Assembly: GCF_006440775.1 (NCBI RefSeq)
Contig: NZ_VFTZ01000013.1
Coordinates: forward strand, 62,001-126,000
Direction: 5' to 3'
Origin: Mesorhizobium sp. B2-7-2
Lineage (GTDB): Bacteria > Pseudomonadota > Alphaproteobacteria > Rhizobiales > Rhizobiaceae
Length of the DNA stretch: 64,000 nt
Shown here: in pieces, positions 43,774-51,693 of the stretch
Position numbering within the stretch: position 1 is the first letter of the stretch
Layout: each line of letters opens with the position of its first letter
Translations under genes and position numbers: made by a program
The notes under the pieces: model-generated
Database searches by the model: none
Told to the model about the DNA's origin: nothing
Seen by the model: only the letters and a program-made list of their open reading frames with translations

Positions 43774-44178
43774 ATGAAGATCGACGGCGGATGCCATTGC
43801 GGCGCGATCGCCTACGAGGCGAAGGTCGATCCGGAAAAGACCTCGATCTGCCACTGCACCGACTGCCAGCAGCTGACCGGCACGGCCTTTCGCGTGACGG
43901 TTCCGGCGCCGGAAAGCGACTACCGGATCACCAGGGGCGCGCCGAAGGTCTATATCAAGACCGGGTCGAGCGGCGCCAGGCGGGCGCAGGGCTTTTGCGG
44001 CGAGTGCGGATCGCACCTCTATGCCACGTCGGTGGGAGATGGGCCCAAGATCTACGGCATCAGGGTCGGCACGGCGCGTCAGCGCGAGGAACTCATCCCG
44101 AAAAAACAGGTCTGGCACCGTTCGGCCTTGCACTGGCTGCCGGAGTTTGAAGGCATGGCGACCATCGAGGAGCAGTAG
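43774..44178 (+). CDS. GFA-family (CENP-V/glutathione-dependent formaldehyde-activating-like) protein (134 aa)
   Basis: The zinc-binding GFA fold is shown by G-G-C-H-C-G-A-I near the start, C-H-C-T-D-C-Q near residue 27 and F-C-G-E-C-G-S-H-L-Y near 75, giving seven cysteines in the family order. AGGAGG at 43761-43766 supports ATG 43774. It follows the CDF gene by 35 bases and is probably co-transcribed. Most members of this family are not true formaldehyde-activating enzymes, so the reaction is open. Confidence 0.9.
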   Translation: MKIDGGCHCGAIAYEAKVDPEKTSICHCTDCQQLTGTAFRVTVPAPESDYRITRGAPKVYIKTGSSGARRAQGFCGECGSHLYATSVGDGPKIYGIRVGTARQREELIPKKQVWHRSALHWLPEFEGMATIEEQ

Positions 44179-44400
44179 CACTGTCGGATCGGCCCCGTTG
44201 GCGGAAGCCTCGGCGATTGGCTGAATCTTTCGCGCCTTCGTCATCCCTCGGGCTTGACCCGAGGATCCTGCCGTGAACGATGTGAGGGGGCTCGGCGGAG
44301 CAGAATTCTTAACCGTCTCAATGCCTTAGCGTCACGGCATGGATTCCAGGGTCTGCGCGCGTCGCTTCGCTCCTTGCTCCGCCCTGGAATGACGACGGGA
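44177..44400. repeat. family B repeat, partial and diverged (B9)
   Basis: AGTAGCACTG at the GFA stop codon matches the left end of B5. The inner right arm GGCATGGATTCCAGGGTCTG...TTGCTCCGCCCTGGAATGAC (44336-44395) and the AGCAGAATTCTTAACCG centre are clear. The left inner arm has been replaced by TCATCCCTCGGGC/CCCGAGGATCC. Confidence 0.7.
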
Positions 44401-44429
44401 CGGGCGCTTCGCCAAATTCCGGCGGCTAC

Positions 44430-45683
44430 CTACTCGTCGCCCTCCACGACGCGCAGCCTGAGCTGACCCGTCTTGGAGTCCGCTACCCGCGAACCGCCTT
44501 CGGCCTTTGGCGCTGCGCTTCGCGCGGCCTCGGCCTCGCCTTCCGCGAATTCCAGCGCCTCGATCTTCTGGCCGCGCTTGGTCACCTTCGACGTCGACAC
44601 CAGAATGTCGTCGATGTCCCGCGCCGCCTGGCCGAAATGTGTCTGCAGCCGACGTACCCGCTCGTCGACCCGACCCACATCCTCCATCAGGCGGATGACC
44701 TCGCCCTGGATCAGATGCGCCTGCTCGCGCATGCGGGCGTCCTTGAGGATCGCCTGGATCACCTGGATCGACAGCATCAGCAGCGAGGGCGAGACGATGA
44801 CGACGCGGGCGCGATGCGCCTTCTGCACCACCGCCTCGAAATTCTCGTGTATCTCGGCGAACACCGATTCCGACGGCACGAACATGAAGGCGGTGTCCTG
44901 TGTCTCGCCCTGGATCAGGTATTTTTCGGCGATATCGCGGATATGCACCTCGATGTCGCGCCGGAAAGCCTGAGCCGCCGCCTTCTGCATGGCCTCACCC
45001 TCGGCGGCGCGGATGGCATTCCATGCTTCCAGCGGGAATTTTGCGTCGATGGCGAGCATCGGCGCGCCATTGGGCATCCGCACCAGGCAGTCGGGCCGGC
45101 TGCCGTTGGAGAGACTGGCCTGGAACTCGTAGGCGCCGTGCGGCAGGCCGTCGGCGACGATCGCTTCCATGCGCGACTGGCCGAAGGCGCCGCGCGTCTG
45201 CTTGTTGGAGAGGATCGCCTGCAGCTGCACGACCTGGCCGGCCAAGGACTGGATGTTGCCTTGCGCGGTGTCGATCACCGCCAGCCGCTCCTGCAGCTTG
45301 GCCAGGCTCTCATGCGTCGACCTGGTCTGTTCGGCCATGGTCTGGCCGAGGCGCCCGGTCATGGCGTCGAGCCGTTGTCCGAGCGACTGGGTGAGCTCGG
45401 CCTGCCGCGCCCCGAACACCTCGGCGATCGCCCCCATGCGCCCCTGCATCTCTGCCTGCGCCTGCATGATGTCGGCCATCCTCGCCTCGGCATCGCGGGC
45501 ATGGTCGGCGGCTTCGGCGGCCGCCGCTGCGCGCGCCCCGGCCGCGCGCCACAAGGCGACGACGAGCGCCACGGACAGCGCAAGCAGAAGGATTGCGCCG
45601 AAAGCCAGCGCCTGGCCAAGCGTGATGGTCGTGGCGCCGAGCCGCGCGATGGGCTCGGAAAGGACGGAGGTCATGTCGTTCAT
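44430..45683 (-). CDS. rmuC: DNA recombination protein RmuC
   Basis: An N-terminal membrane segment (about residues 15-40) leads into a long coiled coil (A-E-A-A-D-H-A-R-D-A-E-A-R-M to about 150). A PD-(D/E)xK nuclease domain follows, with D-C-L-V-R-M-P-N-G and I-D-A-K-F-P-L-E-A-W. This is the RmuC architecture, implicated in limiting inverted-repeat recombination. The C-terminal tail is charged. ATG 45683 is the likely start (ATG 45674 also possible) with only a weak ribosome binding site. The gene is divergent from def. Confidence 0.92.
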   Translation of the reverse strand: MNDMTSVLSEPIARLGATTITLGQALAFGAILLLALSVALVVALWRAAGARAAAAAEAADHARDAEARMADIMQAQAEMQGRMGAIAEVFGARQAELTQSLGQRLDAMTGRLGQTMAEQTRSTHESLAKLQERLAVIDTAQGNIQSLAGQVVQLQAILSNKQTRGAFGQSRMEAIVADGLPHGAYEFQASLSNGSRPDCLVRMPNGAPMLAIDAKFPLEAWNAIRAAEGEAMQKAAAQAFRRDIEVHIRDIAEKYLIQGETQDTAFMFVPSESVFAEIHENFEAVVQKAHRARVVIVSPSLLMLSIQVIQAILKDARMREQAHLIQGEVIRLMEDVGRVDERVRRLQTHFGQAARDIDDILVSTSKVTKRGQKIEALEFAEGEAEAARSAAPKAEGGSRVADSKTGQLRLRVVEGDE

Positions 45684-45786
45684 TTGAGCAGCATAACCGA
45701 TTCGGCCTCCTGGCACAGATCAAAACGTGAACAGGTCGAAGATGCCCCGGTTGACGCTTTTCAAGCGAGGTCTTAGGTGAGACGCC

Positions 45787-46317
45787 ATGTCGATCAAGCC
45801 GCTCATCATCCTTCCCGATCCCGTCCTGCGCCAGGTTTCCAAGCCGGTCGAGCGCGTCGATGCCGATTTGCGCAAGCTCGCCGACGACATGCTGGAGACC
45901 ATGTATGACGCGCCGGGCATCGGCCTTGCGGCGATCCAGGTCGGCGAGCCGCGGCGGCTGCTGGTCATCGACCTTGCCAAGGAAGGCGAGCCGCCGGCGC
46001 CGCATGTCTTCATCAATCCGGAAGTGCTCGAAAGTTCCGACCAGCGGTCCGTCTATGAGGAAGGCTGCCTGTCGATCCCCGACTATTACGCCGAGGTCGA
46101 GCGCCCGGCTTCGGTGCGGGTGAAGTATCTCGACCGCGACGGCAAGCTGCAGGAGATCAAGGCGGAAGGCCTGATGGCCACCTGCCTGCAGCATGAGATC
46201 GACCATCTCAACGGCGTTTTGTTCATCGACCACATCTCGAAGCTCAAGCGCGACATGGTGGTGCGGAAGTTCAGGAAGCTCGCCAAGGACAAGGTGCCGG
46301 GCAAGATGGTGGGCTGA
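45787..46317 (+). CDS. def: peptide deformylase
   Basis: The 176-residue metallo-hydrolase removes the N-formyl group from new proteins. All three motifs are present: G-I-G-L-A-A-I-Q (44-51), E-G-C-L-S with ligand Cys94, and Q-H-E-I-D-H with His136, Glu137 and His140. This is the type I Fe/Zn enzyme. fmt normally follows def directly, but here a VapBC module separates them (46361-47103). Confidence 0.96.
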   Translation: MSIKPLIILPDPVLRQVSKPVERVDADLRKLADDMLETMYDAPGIGLAAIQVGEPRRLLVIDLAKEGEPPAPHVFINPEVLESSDQRSVYEEGCLSIPDYYAEVERPASVRVKYLDRDGKLQEIKAEGLMATCLQHEIDHLNGVLFIDHISKLKRDMVVRKFRKLAKDKVPGKMVG

Positions 46318-46360
46318 CGTCCGCCTTGGAACCCACTGCCTTGAGCGCAGGCTCCCATTA

Positions 46361-46377
46361 TGATATCGATGATATCA
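46361..46377. promoter_or_regulatory. candidate VapBC operator
   Basis: TGATATC-GAT-GATATCA is a perfect 7-bp inverted repeat with a 3-base centre. It starts 16 bases before the antitoxin start codon, where ribbon-helix-helix antitoxins commonly bind to autoregulate the operon. Confidence 0.7.
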
Positions 46378-46393
46378 GAGTGGAGAAACGCCG

Positions 46394-46681
46394 ATGGGCG
46401 ATATGTTAATTCGAGGCATTCCCGAGCCTTTGAAGCATGAAATTGAGCAAGCTGCTCGCAGGGGTGGCCACAGCCTGTCGAGCAAAGCCATCGATCTTCT
46501 GCGCAAAGGTATCGTTGCGGAAAAAGAGGCCAAGCCGGAGCGGGGCGTTTCGGCCTGGGATGCGATTCGCTCGGCATTCGTTGCTGAAAACGCTACTGAC
46601 GAGACGTTCGCAGAGATAATGGACGAAATCGAAGCGGAAAGGAAACGTGACTTTGGTCGTCCGGTCGAGGATTTCGAGTGA
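46394..46681 (+). CDS. vapB: FitA/VapB-like ribbon-helix-helix antitoxin (95 aa)
   Basis: The N-terminal beta strand and helices L-I-R-G-I-P-E-P-L-K-H-E-I-E-Q-A-A-R-R and S-L-S-S-K-A-I-D-L-L-R-K-G fit an Arc/FitA-type DNA-binding domain. The C-terminal half (F-A-E-I-M-D-E-I-E-A-E-R) is acidic and likely wraps the toxin. The gene overlaps the PIN toxin by 4 bases (GTGA), and an inverted repeat lies just upstream. The pair shows lower GC than the flanking def and fmt genes, which suggests acquisition. Confidence 0.88.
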   Translation: MGDMLIRGIPEPLKHEIEQAARRGGHSLSSKAIDLLRKGIVAEKEAKPERGVSAWDAIRSAFVAENATDETFAEIMDEIEAERKRDFGRPVEDFE

Positions 46682-47103
46682 TCGTCCTCGACACCAACGT
46701 CATTTCCGAAGCCGGCAAGCCGGTGCCAAATCCGATCGTTGCCGAATGGTTTAACAAACAGGATGTTCTGGAACTCTACCTCTGCGGCCCGGTTATCATG
46801 GAGCAATCCTTTGGCGCGGAAAGATTTTTGAACAGGACTGGGTCGGACCGCTATATCCGTGCCCTGGATCATCTGATCTCACATCAGTTTGCCGGTCGCG
46901 TGGTGGAGTTTGCGGGCTCAACCCCTCGTCTTGCCGGCAAGTTGCGGGCCATGCGTGAGCGAATGGGCCGTCCAATGAGCCTGCCCGACGCCATGATCGC
47001 CGCGATTTGTCTCGCGCAAGATGCAACCCTGGCGACCCGCAATATCCCTGACTTCGACGGGCTTGACCTGAAGCTCGTAAACCCTTTTGAAGCGGGCGCC
47101 TGA
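46678..47103 (+). CDS. vapC: VapC-like PIN-domain toxin (ribonuclease, 141 aa)
   Basis: All four acidic PIN-site residues are visible: Asp5 in V-L-D-T-N-V-I-S, Glu42 in V-I-M-E-Q, Asp104 in L-P-D-A-M-I-A-A, and Asp125 near R-N-I-P-D-F-D. The family cleaves RNA, often tRNA or rRNA, when released from its antitoxin. The start is GTG 46678, overlapping the antitoxin stop. It is inserted between def and fmt, two translation-initiation genes normally adjacent. Confidence 0.9.
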   Translation: MIVLDTNVISEAGKPVPNPIVAEWFNKQDVLELYLCGPVIMEQSFGAERFLNRTGSDRYIRALDHLISHQFAGRVVEFAGSTPRLAGKLRAMRERMGRPMSLPDAMIAAICLAQDATLATRNIPDFDGLDLKLVNPFEAGA

Positions 47104-47145
47104 GCCAGCTGGCATTCGGGCCTCAAAACAGGATCGCAGGACGTC

Positions 47146-48081
47146 ATGCCGCTTCGCGTCATCTTCATGGGCACGCCGGATTTTTCCGTGCCGACCTTGC
47201 GCGCCGTCGCCGAGGCCGGCCATGAGATCGCGGCCGTCTACACGCAGCCGCCGCGCGCCGCCGGCCGGCGCGGGCTGGAATTGACGCGCTCGCCGGTGCA
47301 GCGCGAGGCGGAGCGGCTGGCGCTCGACGTTCGGACGCCGGCATCGCTGAAAAGCGAGGTTGAGCAGCAGGCTTTTGCCGGCTTGCAGGCCGATGTCGCG
47401 GTGGTCGTCGCCTACGGCCTGCTGCTGCCAAAAGCCGTTCTGGACGCGCCAAGGCTGGGCTGCCTCAACGGCCATGCCTCGCTTTTGCCACGCTGGCGTG
47501 GTGCTGCTCCCATCCAGCGCGCCATCATGGCCGGCGATACCGAGACCGGCATGATGGTCATGAAGATGGAAGAGGGTCTGGACACCGGCCCGGTGGCGAT
47601 GGTTGAAAAAGTCGCCATCGCGCCCGACATGACGGCCGGCGAATTGCATGACCGCCTGATGGTTCGGGGCGCGTCGCTGATGGTTGAGGCGCTCGCGCAG
47701 TTGGGGATAAATTGTCTGACATTTACCCAACAGGCAACGGCAGGGGTGACCTACGCCCGAAAGATCGATAAATCGGAGACACGCGTAGACTGGACGCGGC
47801 CTTCTGGCGAAGTCCACAATCACATTCGCGGCCTCTCGCCCTTTCCGGGCGCGTGGTGCGAGGTCGACATTGGCGGCCGCATGGAGCGGCTGAAACTGCT
47901 TCGCTCGACGCTTTCGGATGGCGTCGGCGAGTCGGGAGGAATTCTCGATGACCGGCTGACGGTCGCCTGCGGGACAGGCGCGGTCAGGCTGGTCGAAGTT
48001 CAACGGGCGGGCGGAAAGCCTGCCGCCGCGCAGGAGTTTTTGCGCGGAGCCAAGATCGAAAAAGGAACGAAACTCACATGA
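47146..48081 (+). CDS. fmt: methionyl-tRNA formyltransferase
   Basis: The 311-residue enzyme formylates initiator Met-tRNA using 10-formyl-THF. It has F-M-G-T-P-D-F-S-V-P at the N terminus, L-N-G-H-A-S-L-L-P-R-W-R-G-A-A-P-I-Q (active site with Asn and His), E-T-G-M-M-V-M and the C-terminal I-R-G-L-S-P-F-P-G-A-W. The stop overlaps the GNAT gene start by ATGA, so the genes are coupled. Confidence 0.96.
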   Translation: MPLRVIFMGTPDFSVPTLRAVAEAGHEIAAVYTQPPRAAGRRGLELTRSPVQREAERLALDVRTPASLKSEVEQQAFAGLQADVAVVVAYGLLLPKAVLDAPRLGCLNGHASLLPRWRGAAPIQRAIMAGDTETGMMVMKMEEGLDTGPVAMVEKVAIAPDMTAGELHDRLMVRGASLMVEALAQLGINCLTFTQQATAGVTYARKIDKSETRVDWTRPSGEVHNHIRGLSPFPGAWCEVDIGGRMERLKLLRSTLSDGVGESGGILDDRLTVACGTGAVRLVEVQRAGGKPAAAQEFLRGAKIEKGTKLT

Positions 48082-48584
48082 GCATGATGTCGATACGCGC
48101 GGCGACGCCGCGGGATCGCGAGGCGATCCGCCTCGTCGAAGAACATGCCTTTGGCCAGCAGGCGGAAGCCGGCCTGGTCGACGCGCTTGTCACCGGCGGC
48201 GATGCCGTCGTCGAGCTGGTTGCAGAGGAAGACGGGCAGGTCGTCGGCCATATTCTGTTCTCGCGACTGTTCGTTCAGAACGGCACCAAGCAGTTCGCCG
48301 CCGTCGCGCTGGCGCCGCTGGCGGTCGAGCCGTCGTTCCACGGTACCGGCATCGGCGGCGCGCTGATCCGCGAGGCGCATGTACGGCTCAAGGAAGCCGG
48401 CGAGACGCTGGCCGTGGTTTTGGGCGATCCGACCTATTATGGCCGCTTCGGCTACAGCCATGCCCGCGCCGGGAAGTTCGAGAGCGAGTACCAGGGCGAG
48501 GCGCTGCAGGCGCTGGCCTGGGGCGACGCGCCCGAGACCGGCAGGCTGGTCTACGCTTCCGCCTTTACCGCTTTAGCCGCCTAG
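48078..48584 (+). CDS. GNAT family N-acetyltransferase (168 aa)
   Basis: The GNAT acetyl-CoA-binding motif reads V-E-P-S-F-H-G-T-G-I-G-G-A-L-I-R-E near residue 90. It is followed by G-D-P-T-Y-Y-G-R-F-G-Y, typical of the YhbS-like subgroup. The N terminus I-R-A-A-T-P-R-D-R-E-A-I is also typical. The gene overlaps fmt by 4 bases and ends 23 bases before truA, so it is inside the fmt-truA operon. The acetyl acceptor is unknown. Confidence 0.9.
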   Translation: MSMMSIRAATPRDREAIRLVEEHAFGQQAEAGLVDALVTGGDAVVELVAEEDGQVVGHILFSRLFVQNGTKQFAAVALAPLAVEPSFHGTGIGGALIREAHVRLKEAGETLAVVLGDPTYYGRFGYSHARAGKFESEYQGEALQALAWGDAPETGRLVYASAFTALAA

Positions 48585-48607
48585 GCGAGCGGCAAGCGCC
48601 GCAGGAC

Positions 48608-49372
48608 ATGCCGCGTTTTCGGCTCGATATCGAATATGACGGCAGCCAATTCGCCGGCTGGCAGCATCAGGCCGACCAGCCCTCGGTGCAGCAGGCGATC
48701 GAGCAGGCGATCGAGAAATTCTGCGGTGAAGAGGTAAGAATACGTGCCGCCGGCCGCACCGATGCCGGCGTGCACGCCACCGCCCAGGTCGCCCATGTCG
48801 ACCTGGCCAAAGCGTGGTCGGGCGACAAGGTGCGCGACGCCGTCAACGCGCATCTGCATGCGGCCGGCACGCGTGTCGCCATCCTGAAAGCTGGCGTCGT
48901 CCCCGACGGTTTCGACGCGCGGTTTTCCGCCACCGGCCGCCACTATCTCTATCGCATCCTCAATCGTCGGGCGCCGGCGGCGCTGGAAAAGGGCAAGGTC
49001 TGGTGGGTGCCGAAGCGGCTCGACGCCGAGGCCATGCATGAGGCGGCCAAGGTGCTGCTCGGAAAGCATGACTTCACCACCTTCCGCTCCACCCAGTGCC
49101 AGGCCGAAAGCCCGGTCCGCACGCTTGACCGCCTCGACGTCAGCCGCGATGGAGACTGCATCGAGCTGCGCAGCTCGGCGCGCTCTTTCTTGCACAACCA
49201 GGTTCGCTCTATGGTCGGCTCGCTGAAGCGCGTCGGCGACGGCTCCTGGAGCGCCGCCGATCTCAAGGCAGCACTCGAAGCGCGCGACCGCGCCGCCTGC
49301 GGCCAGGTTGCGCCGCCGGACGGGTTGTTTCTTGTCGGGGTGGACTATCCGGAGACAGAGACGGCCAGGTGA
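48608..49372 (+). CDS. truA: tRNA pseudouridine synthase A
   Basis: The 254-residue enzyme makes pseudouridine at tRNA positions 38-40. The catalytic Asp52 lies in A-A-G-R-T-D-A-G-V-H-A; other family blocks are E-Y-D-G-S-Q-F-A-G-W-Q and F-L-H-N-Q-V-R-S-M-V-G-S near the C terminus. It follows fmt and GNAT on the same strand. The stop is followed by an 86-base spacer and then a family E repeat. Confidence 0.96.
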   Translation: MPRFRLDIEYDGSQFAGWQHQADQPSVQQAIEQAIEKFCGEEVRIRAAGRTDAGVHATAQVAHVDLAKAWSGDKVRDAVNAHLHAAGTRVAILKAGVVPDGFDARFSATGRHYLYRILNRRAPAALEKGKVWWVPKRLDAEAMHEAAKVLLGKHDFTTFRSTQCQAESPVRTLDRLDVSRDGDCIELRSSARSFLHNQVRSMVGSLKRVGDGSWSAADLKAALEARDRAACGQVAPPDGLFLVGVDYPETETAR

Positions 49373-49458
49373 AGGCCTCTCATTCTGCCAGTGACGCGAG
49401 GCAATCGTTTCAGCTTCCAACTTGTGCTGGAGACGGCCAATTGTCCCGCGTCTGCACT

Positions 49459-49632
49459 GCCCCTCATCGCCCTGCCGTGGCACTTCTCCCCGTATAGTGA
49501 CGGGGAGAAGGGGCTGGCCGCAGCGCCGACTTCCTTCCTGCACCGTTAGCAATTGGCGAAGCCGCGGATGACAGCGCCCCTCTCCCCGTCACTATACGGG
49601 GAGAGGATGCACCGGCAGGCAGGTGAGGGGCA
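49459..49632. repeat. family E inverted repeat (CCCCTCA ... TGAGGGG)
   Basis: Ends GCCCCTCATCGCCCTGCCG and CGGCAGGCAGGTGAGGGGC are inverted copies. Nearer the centre, CTTCTCCCCGTATAGTGACGG and GTCACTATACGGGGAG are inverted copies. The middle (49525-49570) is unique. It fills most of the 342-base gap between the convergent truA and 49715 genes; I see no gene in the rest. Confidence 0.85.
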
Positions 49633-49714
49633 GCGCTGACTTTGAATGGTGAAAAACGAGGATGGATTCAAATCCGAAGCGACTGTTCTGGAAACAGCCG
49701 CCCTCGCTGCGACG

Positions 49715-50320
49715 TCAACCCGTCGTGCCGTCCGGTATGTCGATGCCGAGCAGCGCCTGCAGGCCAAACAGGACCAGCAGCGAGGCGATGAACATGCCGA
49801 CGAACACGGCCGTGCCCACCGCGGCGCCTTTGCCGATGGTTGTATTGGTCATGCGCCATGTCAGCACCATCGACAGGGCGAACAGCGCCAGCGACAACAG
49901 GCTGGCGATCTCGCTGCTGGAGGGGAGGAAGAGCCGGAGCAGCGCCGAGGGCAGCATCAGCCAGGCGATGATCGCCGACGCCCAGTTGGACGCGACGACA
50001 TAGTGGACGAAGCGGCCGCCGATGCCGGCGCGCGGCGCCACCAGCGCAAGCGCCACCAGCGGCAGCACCCAGGAGCCGATATCGACGGTCGCCAGCCTTA
50101 TCAGCATGCCGAGGCGCCCGGCGAAGGCATCGGGGTCGCCGACCTCATTGGCTATCCCGACCCAGCCGACGATCAGCGCCGGCGCCGCCACGACGATGGC
50201 AAAGAAGGAATTCCAGAAACCGTCGGCCGAAAGGTCGAGCAGGCGCAGGCCGTCGGCCTTGCCGAACATCAGCCGCCAGGCGCCGGTCAGCGAAGCATAG
50301 GTTTCGTCCGTCGAAAGCAT
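49715..50320 (-). CDS. polytopic membrane protein, unknown function (201 aa)
   Basis: About five hydrophobic segments are present (around residues 35-60, 75-100, 110-130, 138-155 and 170-192). ATG 50320 lies 2 bases after the dapE stop, so the gene is co-transcribed with dapE. A YIP1/DUF-type integral membrane protein is possible, but I see no decisive signature. Rhizobial dapE clusters often contain such a downstream membrane gene; its role in lysine or cell-wall metabolism is unproven. Confidence 0.75.
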   Translation of the reverse strand: MLSTDETYASLTGAWRLMFGKADGLRLLDLSADGFWNSFFAIVVAAPALIVGWVGIANEVGDPDAFAGRLGMLIRLATVDIGSWVLPLVALALVAPRAGIGGRFVHYVVASNWASAIIAWLMLPSALLRLFLPSSSEIASLLSLALFALSMVLTWRMTNTTIGKGAAVGTAVFVGMFIASLLVLFGLQALLGIDIPDGTTG

Positions 50321-50322
50321 GG

Positions 50323-51522
50323 TCACGAAAGGCCTTGTCCGAACCAGTCTTCGATAAAGCGTTCGTAGATTTGCGTCAGCGTCTCTAGGTCGGCAAGCGC
50401 GACGCGCTCGTCCACCATATGCATGGTCTTGCCGACCAGCCCGAACTCGACCACCGGGCAATAATCCTTGATGAAGCGTGCGTCCGACGTGCCGCCGGAG
50501 GTGGAGAGCGCCGGCCTCTTGCCGACCACTGCCGTGACCGAACCGCTCAGCGTATCGATGAGCTTGTCGTCGCGGGTCAGGAAGACATGGCTCGGCCGAT
50601 CGCGCCAGACAAGCTCGTAGTCGACCGGCGCCTTCTTGCCCGGCCGGTATTTCTTACGCCCGGCGGCCTGGTCGAGCCTGTTGTGGATCTCGGCCTGGAC
50701 CGATTCGGCGTCCCAGGTGTCGTTGAAGCGGATGTTGAAAATGGCCGTCGCCTTCGTCGGGATGACGTTGGTCGCCGCGTTGCCGACATCGATCGACGTC
50801 ACTTCGAGGTTGGTCGGCTGGAAATCCTTCGTGCCCTTGTCGAACACCGGATGGAGCAGCGCGTCGACAAGGCTCATCAGGCCACGCACCGGATTGTCGG
50901 CAAGCTGCGGATAGGCGACATGGCCCTGGCGACCGTTGGCGGTCACGCTGCCCGACAGCGAACCGCGCCGGCCGATCTTGATCATGTCGCCGAGCGCGTC
51001 GGGATTGGTCGGCTCGCCGACGATCGAGGCGTCCCACTTCTCGCCCTTGGCCGCCGCCCAGTCGAGCAGCTTGGTGGTGCCATTGATGGCCGGGCCTTCC
51101 TCGTCGCCGGTGACGAGCAGCGACACCGAGCCTTTCGGGCCGCCATTTTTCGCCACCTGGCGCGCAACCGCGGCGACGAAGCAGGCGATGCCGCCCTTCA
51201 TGTCGACGGCGCCGCGGCCGTACATCTCGCCATTGGCGATTTCGGCGGCGAAGGGCGGATGCGTCCAGGCCGCCTCATCGCCCACCGGCACAACATCGGT
51301 ATGGCCGGCAAACATCAGATGCGGGCCGTTGCCCGAGCGCCGCGCATAGAGGTTTTCGATGTCCGGCGTGCCGTCTTCCGAGAAGATTGGACGCTCGACC
51401 GAGAAGCCGAGCGGCTTCAGCATGTCTTGCAGCGCCGCGAGCGCGCCACCCTCGGCGGGCGTCACGGACGGGCAGCGGATCAGGGCGGCAAGATTCGCGG
51501 CGGGATCGGTAGGCAATGTCAT
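50323..51522 (-). CDS. dapE: succinyl-diaminopimelate desuccinylase
   Basis: The 399-residue M20-family metallopeptidase acts in the succinylase branch of lysine/diaminopimelate synthesis. It shows F-A-G-H-T-D-V-V-P-V-G-D (metal His, Asp), G-R-G-A-V-D-M-K-G-G-I-A (bridging Asp), T-G-D-E-E-G-P-A (catalytic Glu) and C-P-V-V-E-F-G near the end. ATG 51522 matches the family N terminus (L-P-T-D-P-A-A-N-L), but no clear ribosome binding site precedes it; GTG 51558 is an alternative. dapD is about 2.3 kb upstream on the same strand. Confidence 0.95.
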   Translation of the reverse strand: MTLPTDPAANLAALIRCPSVTPAEGGALAALQDMLKPLGFSVERPIFSEDGTPDIENLYARRSGNGPHLMFAGHTDVVPVGDEAAWTHPPFAAEIANGEMYGRGAVDMKGGIACFVAAVARQVAKNGGPKGSVSLLVTGDEEGPAINGTTKLLDWAAAKGEKWDASIVGEPTNPDALGDMIKIGRRGSLSGSVTANGRQGHVAYPQLADNPVRGLMSLVDALLHPVFDKGTKDFQPTNLEVTSIDVGNAATNVIPTKATAIFNIRFNDTWDAESVQAEIHNRLDQAAGRKKYRPGKKAPVDYELVWRDRPSHVFLTRDDKLIDTLSGSVTAVVGKRPALSTSGGTSDARFIKDYCPVVEFGLVGKTMHMVDERVALADLETLTQIYERFIEDWFGQGLS

Positions 51523-51613
51523 GGGCAAAGCGATAGTCGAAAGCGTTTGTCGTGTCACGGTGGCAGATGATCGCCGCTCATGCCGCCGACAATATGGTTT
51601 TCATGACGTATAA

Positions 51614-51660
51614 ATGCATGTCGCCCGGAAGTGCAGCGGTCTGGGAGAACGACCTGCATA
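51614..51660. repeat. family C short repeat in the leader of the reductase gene
   Basis: GCATGTCGCCCGGAAGTGCAG and GGTCTGGGAGAACGACCTGC form the two halves of the family C palindrome also seen at 37972 and 61468. It lies 34 bases upstream of the start codon at 51694, an unusual place because most repeats here follow stop codons. Confidence 0.7.
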
Positions 51661-51693
51661 ATGGCGAATTGCGAGCCGAGCGAGGACGAAAGC

